Source of the DNA: Brevibacterium senegalense
GTDB taxonomy: Bacteria > Actinomycetota > Actinomycetes > Actinomycetales > Brevibacteriaceae
Length of the DNA: 64,000 bases
Assembly (NCBI RefSeq): GCF_000285835.1
Contig: NZ_HE978603.1
Coordinates: 100,327-164,326, forward strand
Direction: 5' to 3'
Positions 52,756-59,915 of the stretch are shown piece by piece. Below the pieces are notes generated by a model that saw nothing but the letters and a program-made list of their open reading frames with translations, searched no databases and was not told the DNA's origin. Position 1 is the first letter of the stretch. Each line of letters begins with the position of its first letter. A program made the position numbers and the translations under genes.

Positions 52756-55569
52756 ATGCCCCAGGCCACTCCCTTCGACCCGGACCGCATCGGTGCCGGA
52801 CTGCCCGCCGCCGCGCTCATCGGGGACATCCGGCGTCTGGCCGCTGCCGGTCCCGGACTCCGCGCGGTCGTCGAGGCACCGCCGGGCACCGGCAAGACGA
52901 CGGTGATCCCGCCCGCCCTCCAGCAGGCACTCACCTCCGCTGCAGGATCGCTCCCTGCCGCCGAGGCCGCCACCCGTCCCGCTCGCGTGCTCGTCTCCCA
53001 GCCGCGCCGGGTCGCGGCCCGCGCGGCCGCCGCCCGCCTCGCCTCCCTGTCGGGACATCAGGTGGGCGAGGAGGTCGGCCACACGGTCCGCGGTGACCGG
53101 CTGGTGAGTGCGCGCACCGTCGTCGAGTTCGCGACGACCGGTGTCGTGCTGCGCCGCCTGCTGGCCGATCCGGAGCTCACCGGCATCGACGCGGTCATCC
53201 TCGACGAGGTCCACGAGCGCAGCCTCGAGTCCGATCTGGCGTTCGCGATGCTGCGCGAGCTCCTCGACCTGCGCGACGACCTCGCCCTCATCGTCATGTC
53301 CGCGACCCTCGACGCCGGCGATTGGGCACAGCTCCTGGGCACGCGAGAGAATCCCGCGCCCATCCTCCGCGTCGATGCGGCCACCCACCCGCTCACCGTC
53401 CACTGGGCACCTCCGGCGCAGCGCGGCCTGGACGCGCGCGGGGTGCGGCCGGACTTCCTCACGCACATCGCTGCCACCGTCGACCGAGCGCTGGACGAGG
53501 ACGACGGGGATGTCCTCGTCTTCGCACCAGGCCACCGGGAGGTCGACCGCGTCGCCGCGCAGGTGCGCGACCGCCGTGCGGATGTTGAGGTCCTCACACT
53601 CACGGGATCGACCCCGCGCGCACAGCAGGACGCGGTCCTGCGCGGCGGCGAGCGGACAGGTGGGGCCTCGTCGGGAGCCGGTGCGGCCTCGGCCCGCCGT
53701 CGGGTCGTCGTCGCGACCTCGGTCGCGGAATCCGCCCTCACCGTCCCCGGCGTCCGCATCGTCGTCGACTCCTGCCTGTCCCGCGTCCCCCACTTCGACT
53801 CCGGCCGCGGCGCGGGCGGCCTCACGACGGTGCGCGAGTCGAAGGCCGCGGGCGACCAGCGGGCCGGCCGTGCAGCGCGCGAGGCACCCGGCACGGTCTG
53901 GCGCTGCTGCGCGGAGGCGGACTGGGCGGCCTTCCCCGCGCACACCCCGCCCGAGGTTCTCACGGCCGACCTCACCGGCGCGGCCCTCGACCTGGCGGTC
54001 TGGGGGTCGCCGGGCGGTGCGGGCCTCCCGCTGCCCACTCCCCTGCCCGCCCTGCCTCTGGTCGCCGCGACCCGCATCCTGCACGGCTTGGGAGCACTCG
54101 AGTCTCCCGTTCCCGAGGCCCGGGCGACTCAGTTGGGCCGCTCACTGGCCGCTGTGCCCGCCGACCCGCGGACTGCGCGTGGGCTCCTGCTTGCCGCCTC
54201 GGCCATCGGAGCGCGGGCAGCCGCGGAGTGCGCTGCCCTTCTGACCCTCGACGTGCGTGCGTCCGACGGGGACCTCGCTCAGGCGCTGCGGGCGGCGCGC
54301 TCCGGCGGCGAGCGCGCGCCTCACGGTTGGCGGACGGAGGTGCGCAGGCTCGAGCGGCTGGCGAGCTCGGAGCACGATACGGGCGTCGCGTCACATGGGC
54401 CACGCAGCGCGACGCCACCTGCCGGCTCTGCGCGACCCGATGCTGCGCGAGAGCTGGGCATCGTCCTCGCGCTGTCCCGTCCGGACATGATCGCCCGGCT
54501 GCGCGAGGGTTCGGCGGACGAGTACCTGCTGGCCTCTGGCACCGGCGGGCAGCTGCCGCGCGGCTCCGCGCTGGCGGGCTCCCCGTGGATCGCGGTCGGG
54601 GACCTGAGCGTCGTGGGCGAGCGCACGCTCATTCGCGCCGCCGTCGCGATCGACGAGGACATCGCGCTGTGGGCCGGATCAGCTCTGCGCACGCAGCGGG
54701 AGGACACGGACTGGATCGACGGCCGCATTCGTGCCCGCCGCGTCGAGGCGCTGGGCGCCATCACACTGACGTCCACCCCGGTGGGCGTGTCCGAGGACGG
54801 TGCCCGCGAAGCCCTGCGTGCCGCGGTCGGCCGGGCACTGACCGCACTGGCGCAGGGGGATGCGCCGGAGGCCGCGTTCGCGGGCCTGGCGACCGCCGGT
54901 GAAGCACAGTCCTTCTCCGATCTGCGCGACCGCCTGGGCCTGCTGCACGCAGTGATCGGCGTGCCGTGGCCGGATGTGCGCGCGGCCCACCTGGCAGAGA
55001 CGGCAGAGGAATGGCTGGGGCTCGAGCTTGATCGCACCGCTCGTGCCCTGGCTGCAGGCTCCGGTCGCAGCGCCGGGCTGCGCCTCCACGAGGCGCTCCA
55101 GGGCCTTCTCCCCTGGCCCGAGGCCGCCGACCTCGACCGGTTGGCGCCCACCCGCGTGGACGTCCCGTCCGGTTCGAGCGTCCGGCTCGCGTACCCGCTC
55201 GTGGAGCACCACGGCGCCGGGGCCACAGGCGCCGGCTCGGCACCGCCGGACGGAACCGTGCACGATGCGCCCGAGGCGGCACACCCCGACCCGGTCGCCG
55301 CACCGGTCCTGCCCGTCAAGCTGCAGGAGATGTTCGGCGCGGACACGGGTCCCGCAGTCGTCGACGGGCGGGTCCCGGTCCTCCTGCACCTGCTGTCACC
55401 AGCCAGGCGCCCGCTGGCGGTCACTGCGGATCTGGCAAGTTTCTGGGCGGGTGCTTACGCTCACGTGCGAGCAGAGAACCGCGGTCGCTACCCCAAGCAC
55501 CCGTGGCCGGAGGATCCGACTACGGCGCAGCCCACGAAGTTCACGACGAAGCGCGCCGCACGCGGCTGA
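52756..55569 (+). CDS. hrpB: HrpB-type ATP-dependent helicase
   Basis: DEAH-box RNA-helicase-like protein of 937 residues. N-terminal core: APPGTGKTTVIPPAL, SQPRRVAARAAAAR, ILDEVHERSLESDLAF, MSATLDAGDW. Second core: ATSVAESALTVPGVRIVVDS and QRAGRAAREAPG, where the last Gly of the usual QRxGRxGR is Ala. The C-terminal HrpB region (LPVKLQEMFGADTGPAVVDG and HLLSPARRPLAVTADLASFW) is present, so this is HrpB and not HrpA. No SD at the ATG. HrpB has no essential role known in most bacteria. Confidence 0.92.
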   Translation: MPQATPFDPDRIGAGLPAAALIGDIRRLAAAGPGLRAVVEAPPGTGKTTVIPPALQQALTSAAGSLPAAEAATRPARVLVSQPRRVAARAAAARLASLSGHQVGEEVGHTVRGDRLVSARTVVEFATTGVVLRRLLADPELTGIDAVILDEVHERSLESDLAFAMLRELLDLRDDLALIVMSATLDAGDWAQLLGTRENPAPILRVDAATHPLTVHWAPPAQRGLDARGVRPDFLTHIAATVDRALDEDDGDVLVFAPGHREVDRVAAQVRDRRADVEVLTLTGSTPRAQQDAVLRGGERTGGASSGAGAASARRRVVVATSVAESALTVPGVRIVVDSCLSRVPHFDSGRGAGGLTTVRESKAAGDQRAGRAAREAPGTVWRCCAEADWAAFPAHTPPEVLTADLTGAALDLAVWGSPGGAGLPLPTPLPALPLVAATRILHGLGALESPVPEARATQLGRSLAAVPADPRTARGLLLAASAIGARAAAECAALLTLDVRASDGDLAQALRAARSGGERAPHGWRTEVRRLERLASSEHDTGVASHGPRSATPPAGSARPDAARELGIVLALSRPDMIARLREGSADEYLLASGTGGQLPRGSALAGSPWIAVGDLSVVGERTLIRAAVAIDEDIALWAGSALRTQREDTDWIDGRIRARRVEALGAITLTSTPVGVSEDGAREALRAAVGRALTALAQGDAPEAAFAGLATAGEAQSFSDLRDRLGLLHAVIGVPWPDVRAAHLAETAEEWLGLELDRTARALAAGSGRSAGLRLHEALQGLLPWPEAADLDRLAPTRVDVPSGSSVRLAYPLVEHHGAGATGAGSAPPDGTVHDAPEAAHPDPVAAPVLPVKLQEMFGADTGPAVVDGRVPVLLHLLSPARRPLAVTADLASFWAGAYAHVRAENRGRYPKHPWPEDPTTAQPTKFTTKRAARG

Positions 55570-55596
55570 GTGAGCCGTCCGCGGCTGAGCAAGCCG
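55563..55596. repeat. Tandem short stem-loops after hrpB
   Basis: Two copies of CGGCT-N5-AGCCG start at 55563 and 55582, the first overlapping the hrpB stop. They lie between the convergent hrpB and TetR genes and may act as a weak terminator. Confidence 0.45.
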
Positions 55597-55622
55597 TTCG
55601 CTTCAGAGCGCACCCCCGGCAC

Positions 55623-56225
55623 CTAGTCCCGCGGCACTCCCGCGGAGGCCGCGAGCAGTCGGCTGAGACGCAGGGCGAACGCGCTCGTCACCTCGTGATC
55701 GTCGCTGCGCATCCAGCGCTCAGTCCGCCACAGCGCGGCGGCACTGAGGAAGCGCGCACGCTCGCGCACATCCTCGTCCGTCGACTCCTCGTCGCGCATG
55801 TGCGCACCCAGTGCGGTCATGTCCGTGATCCGGGCGGCGAGGAACTCGATGATGTCATCGCGCACCGCGTCGCCGGCGGGCGAGTCGAGGACGGTGAGGT
55901 AGAAGCCGCGCCGGGAGTCGAGCTCCGCCAGCAGGGCGCCCAGCGCCTCGGCCGCGGACTCCCTCCAGTGGTCGCGCGGGTCCGCAGGCGGTGCTGGCAC
56001 CGTATCGAAGAGAGCGATGAGGCGGCGCATCGCGGACGCGCGGACCAGGGACGGCAGATCGCCGAAGTGCTGGTAGAGGGTGGGTCTGCTCACACCGGCG
56101 GAGCGGGCGATCATCGCAACGTTCAGCGCAGCGTCGCCCTCTCCTTCGTCCAGAGCCCGCGTCATCGCCTCGAGGAGCGCGATCCGCGACCGCTCCGCCC
56201 GCGGGTTCTCCGCCGCCGTCTCCAC
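55623..56225 (-). CDS. TetR-family regulator
   Basis: A 200-residue regulator. N-terminal helix-turn-helix: VAMIARSAGVSRPTLYQHFGDLPSLV. The ligand domain is helical and unspecific. The frame is open to 56315, but that longer form would cover the divergent gene's promoter; GTG at 56225 has GGAAGGGG at 6 nt and is preferred. It probably represses the divergent YhgE-type gene, by the usual logic of such pairs. The ligand is unknown. Confidence 0.88.
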   Translation of the reverse strand: METAAENPRAERSRIALLEAMTRALDEGEGDAALNVAMIARSAGVSRPTLYQHFGDLPSLVRASAMRRLIALFDTVPAPPADPRDHWRESAAEALGALLAELDSRRGFYLTVLDSPAGDAVRDDIIEFLAARITDMTALGAHMRDEESTDEDVRERARFLSAAALWRTERWMRSDDHEVTSAFALRLSRLLAASAGVPRD

Positions 56226-56256
56226 ATCGACCCCTTCCACCCACGCTTCGTGCGTC

Positions 56257-56285
56257 TTGACAGAGACACCATAGCGGAATACTTT
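56257..56285 (+). promoter_or_regulatory. Promoter of the YhgE-type gene
   Basis: TTGACA (56257-56262) and TACTTT (56280-56285) with a 17-nt spacer, the best sigma-70-type promoter in the window. The expected start is near 56292. Confidence 0.7.
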
Positions 56286-56312
56286 TACACCTGTCAGTTT
56301 TACAGTTGTAAA
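56283..56312. promoter_or_regulatory. TetR operator candidate
   Basis: TTTTACA occurs twice in the same orientation (56283-56289 and 56298-56304), and the second is part of the inverted repeat TTTACA-GT-TGTAAA (56299-56312). The repeats overlap the -10 and the expected transcription start, ideal for repression. Confidence 0.6.
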
Positions 56313-56344
56313 CATTCTGTTCCCGTACAGCAGAAGGGCCGCAC

Positions 56345-58723
56345 ATGCTGTCCCGCTTCAGCCCCCGCGTCCAGCGGATCATCATCCTCACCGCACTCTC
56401 GCTGATCCCGCTCATCTATGCGGGACTGCTCGTGTGGTCAGTCAAGGACCCCACCGGCGACCTCTCGACGATGGAGGCCGCGATCGTGAACGAGGACTCC
56501 CCCACGACGGACTCGGACGGCGAGGAGCTGGCGCTGGGTCAGGACCTGACGGACGAGCTGCTCGACTCCGATGATTCGTTCACGTGGACGACGATGGGCG
56601 CGGACGAGGCGACGGACGCGCTGGAGGACGGCGAGGTGCGTGCAGTCCTCACGATTCCCGAGGATTTCTCCTCCGCCGCCGCTTCCCTGGGCGACGACGA
56701 TCCGATGGCTGCGACGGCCTCGCGGCTGACCATTCAGACTGATGACGCGTCGAACATCGTCATCGGCAACATCGGATCGAAGGTGGGCGAGGCGGTGCGG
56801 GCCTCCGTCGCCCAGCAGGTGAGCGAGGAGTTCCTCGCGCAGGTGACGGTCGGCTTCAACGAGATCGGGGACAACCTCGCCGAGGCCGCCGACGGGGCGC
56901 ATGATCTCTCCGACGGCACCGGTTCCGCGAAGGACGGCGCGGACGACCTGGTCGTGGGACTCGACACCCTCACCGACGGGGCGTACGACCTGTCCGACGG
57001 CGCCTCGCAGCTGGCGGCCGGAGCCTCGACCGCCTCGACCGGAGCCTCGCAGCTGGCCGACGGCCTGGGCGAGCTCGACGAGCAGACCTCGTCCCTGCCG
57101 GACGCCGCGCGGACGCTGGACGACGGGGCGAACAAGCTGGTCGATGGTGCCAAGGACCTGCGCGACGGTGCCGGTGACCTCTCCGACGGTGTCGGGGCCG
57201 CGGCCTCGGGCGCGGATGACCTGGCCACCGGCGCGGACGACGCGCTGTCGGGCGCGCAGGAGTTGGAGCAGGGCGCCGGCGACCTCGCGGACTCGACGGG
57301 ACCGCTGGCTGACGGCGCGGCCAAGGTCGCAGCCGGCGGCGACACGCTGCTGGAGAACTGGGACGTCCTCTCCGACGACCAGAAGCGGGCGGCCGTCGAG
57401 TCGATGACGACGGGCGCCGGCGACGTGAGCGACGGGGCGAGCGCACTGGACGACGGCGCGCAGAGCCTGGCGGACGGCGCGTCGGCCCTCGTCGGCACCG
57501 CACCGGAGAACGGCACGCCCACCGGACTCAACGCGCTGCCCGTCGGCGCGGATGACCTGGCAAGCGGACTGGAGGATGCGCGCGACGGCGCGGACTCCCT
57601 GGCCGACGGCGGAGATCTGCTGCACGAGGGGGCGGAGGCTCTGACGGACGGCACCGGCCGCCTCGTCGATGCGGCCGACCAGCTGTCGGAGGCGACCGGC
57701 AGTGCCGCGACCGCGTCTGCGGACCTGAGTGATGGCGTCTCCGCGCTGTCCCGCGGTGCCGACGACCTGAGCGAGGGGACCGACCGGCTGGCCTCGGGAA
57801 CCGGGGATGCGGCCTCGGGCGCCGGCGACCTCCGCAGCGGCCTGGGCGACTTGGACGACGGCGCTGGGGAGCTGGCGACCGGCCTGGACGACGGCCGCGA
57901 CGAGGTGCCCACGTACACGGACGAGGAGGGCGATCACCTGTCCTCGACTGCCGCGGACCCCGTCGAACTGAACGAGGAGCGGCTGCACGAGGTGCCCGGT
58001 TATGGCTGGGGCCTGGCTCCCTACTTCGCGAGTCTGGCCCTGTGGGTGGGTGCGATCGGATACTTCCTCATGATGCCGGCGCTCAACGTGCGAGCGATCA
58101 TCGAGTCGCGGTCGCGCGTGCGCGCCGTCGCCGTCAGCCTGCTGCCAGCCGTCCTCATGAGCCTCGTCCAGAGCGTCCTCATGGTGACCGTCGTGCGCTT
58201 CTGGGTGGACATCGACATGAGCAGCACAGCGGGCATGTACGGACTCAGCTTCATCGTGAGCCTGTGCTTCTTCCTGCTCAACCAGCTGCTCATCGCGGGC
58301 TTCGGTCCTCCCGGTCGATTCCTGGCTCTCATCCTCATGGTCGTGCAGCTGTCCGCCGCGGGCGGCACCTACCCGATCGAGACGGCCCCGCGCTTCCTGC
58401 AGGCACTGCACGCGTGGCTGCCGATCACGCACTCCGTTGACGGCATGCGCTCGCTCATCGCGGGTGGACCGTTCGACGTGAATGGTGTGCTTCTGCCGCT
58501 GGCGATCTGGACGCTCGTGGCATTCGCGGGCCTCGTGGTGGTCGTCCTCGTGACCTGGCGGAAGGTGCACGGGACACGGCCGCGGAGCCGCGGGGCGCAT
58601 GATGCGCGGTCGGGTGCGGGCGACGAGGGCGAGGCTGCCGGGCGCGCAGACTCTGCTGCGAGCACCGAGCCGGCTGCGATCACAGAGCCCGTCGAGACCG
58701 TCGCGGTAGAGTCGCGCGAGTGA
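56345..58723 (+). CDS. YhgE/Pip-type multi-pass membrane protein
   Basis: A 792-residue protein with the YhgE/Pip layout: one N-terminal membrane segment (IIILTALSLIPLIYAGLLVW), a long extracellular region and about five C-terminal membrane segments. The extracellular part, residues ~175-530, is a run of DGAxxLxxG-type 7-residue units (DLSDGASQLAAGA and alike) that predicts a long helical stalk. The membrane part resembles ABC-2 permeases, but no ATPase is adjacent. Relatives include phage-infection protein Pip and EsaA of type VII secretion. Here TetR-controlled expression suggests an efflux or envelope-stress role (inference). ATG at 56345. Confidence 0.85.
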   Translation: MLSRFSPRVQRIIILTALSLIPLIYAGLLVWSVKDPTGDLSTMEAAIVNEDSPTTDSDGEELALGQDLTDELLDSDDSFTWTTMGADEATDALEDGEVRAVLTIPEDFSSAAASLGDDDPMAATASRLTIQTDDASNIVIGNIGSKVGEAVRASVAQQVSEEFLAQVTVGFNEIGDNLAEAADGAHDLSDGTGSAKDGADDLVVGLDTLTDGAYDLSDGASQLAAGASTASTGASQLADGLGELDEQTSSLPDAARTLDDGANKLVDGAKDLRDGAGDLSDGVGAAASGADDLATGADDALSGAQELEQGAGDLADSTGPLADGAAKVAAGGDTLLENWDVLSDDQKRAAVESMTTGAGDVSDGASALDDGAQSLADGASALVGTAPENGTPTGLNALPVGADDLASGLEDARDGADSLADGGDLLHEGAEALTDGTGRLVDAADQLSEATGSAATASADLSDGVSALSRGADDLSEGTDRLASGTGDAASGAGDLRSGLGDLDDGAGELATGLDDGRDEVPTYTDEEGDHLSSTAADPVELNEERLHEVPGYGWGLAPYFASLALWVGAIGYFLMMPALNVRAIIESRSRVRAVAVSLLPAVLMSLVQSVLMVTVVRFWVDIDMSSTAGMYGLSFIVSLCFFLLNQLLIAGFGPPGRFLALILMVVQLSAAGGTYPIETAPRFLQALHAWLPITHSVDGMRSLIAGGPFDVNGVLLPLAIWTLVAFAGLVVVVLVTWRKVHGTRPRSRGAHDARSGAGDEGEAAGRADSAASTEPAAITEPVETVAVESRE

Positions 58724-58941
58724 AGAACTGCCTCTCCTTCGTCGTCGGCGCGCTCATGGTCCTGTCCCACTTCTGGACGCTCTTCATGGTCATCGTCGTG
58801 ATCATCGACGTCTCTGACGCGTTCCGCTGGGGCATGCTGGGCGTCTCGCTCGTCGTCGCGGTGGTCCTGACCGTGCTCCTCCGGCTTCTGGGACACCGCG
58901 TCGCTGACGCCTACGATGTGCTCTCGTTCTTCAACTGGTGA
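58720..58941 (+). CDS. Small two-segment membrane protein
   Basis: A 73-residue product with two hydrophobic stretches (LSFVVGALMVLSHFWTLFMV and MLGVSLVVAVVLTVLLRLL) and a short polar tail. The GTG start overlaps the YhgE-type stop by 4 nt (GTGA), so it is co-translated and likely a partner. I do not recognise a family. Confidence 0.7.
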   Translation: MKNCLSFVVGALMVLSHFWTLFMVIVVIIDVSDAFRWGMLGVSLVVAVVLTVLLRLLGHRVADAYDVLSFFNW

Positions 58942-58967
58942 GCACTGGCCTGTCGGCAGTCGCGGGG

Positions 58968-59915
58968 TCAGTCCCGCGCAGTCCTGTCCGGCAGAGGGCG
59001 CGCGTGCGCGTCCCACTCATCGCGCCAGTCCTGCAGACGACCCCGGTCGATCGGGGCGTGGGTCGCGGGGCTGCCGGGTGGTTCTGACCCGGTGAGTGCG
59101 TCGCCTGCCGAGCCTCGTCCTGACATGCGCCACTCGGAGACAGCACGGATCCCGTGCAGGGCGTTCGTGAGCCAGACCTCGTGCGTCTCGAGCTCCGCCC
59201 GCGTGATCCGGCGACTGCGCACCGTGATCCCGCGCCGCTGGGCGATCTCCGCCACGAGGCTCGCGGTCACCCCCTCGAGGGGCACCACCGCCGAGGCCGG
59301 GGTCCAGAGGGCACCGTCCTCCCACCAGAAGACGGAGGAGTTCGCGGCCTCGATGACGTAGCCGGCCTCATCGGTCAGGATCACCTCCTGCGCGCCGAGG
59401 GCGAGCGCCTTCGTCCGCAGCTCCCCCAGCTGGTCGAGGTCCGGTCCCTTGATCTGCGGGTGCACGCGTGAGTCGGGGACCTGCGGGTCCCACACGATGA
59501 CGGTCATCCCGCGGGCCGGCGCGGGGCGCACGCGGAGGCGGAGGCGGACGGCATCCTCGGTCTGTGACGGCCCGCCGTCCACCAGCTCGACCCGAGGGAA
59601 CCAGTCCCCCGTGCGCGGCAGGAGCGCGACGAGCGCGTCCCGGAAGCGATCGGATGCGGCCTCGGCGGCGGCCGCAGGAGCCGCGGTGACCACGGCCTCG
59701 GCGGCATCGATCGAATGGGTGCGCACCCGGCACGACCGTTCGAACCTCCGGTGGTGCGCGTCGAATGCACGGACGCGGCCGTCGGTCACAAGCCACGAGT
59801 CAGCGACGAGCAGGCGCTCGGACTGAGCCGCGGGCGCAGCCGAACCCGAGCCCTCGTCCTCCCGGATGAAGATCCCGGCGGCGGAGTCCCACTCCCACAC
59901 ACCGGCGCCGGTCAT
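58968..59915 (-). CDS. pabC: Aminodeoxychorismate lyase (class IV aminotransferase)
   Basis: PLP enzyme converting aminodeoxychorismate to p-aminobenzoate for folate. The PLP Lys lies in HPQIKGPDLDQL; the class IV marks EVILTDEAGYVIEAANSSVFW and ETHEVWLTNALHGI follow. The length of 315 residues is a little long, with an Ala-rich N-terminal part. It overlaps pabAB by 4 nt (ATGA), which fixes the pathway against branched-chain aminotransferase. Confidence 0.9.
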   Translation of the reverse strand: MTGAGVWEWDSAAGIFIREDEGSGSAAPAAQSERLLVADSWLVTDGRVRAFDAHHRRFERSCRVRTHSIDAAEAVVTAAPAAAAEAASDRFRDALVALLPRTGDWFPRVELVDGGPSQTEDAVRLRLRVRPAPARGMTVIVWDPQVPDSRVHPQIKGPDLDQLGELRTKALALGAQEVILTDEAGYVIEAANSSVFWWEDGALWTPASAVVPLEGVTASLVAEIAQRRGITVRSRRITRAELETHEVWLTNALHGIRAVSEWRMSGRGSAGDALTGSEPPGSPATHAPIDRGRLQDWRDEWDAHARPLPDRTARD

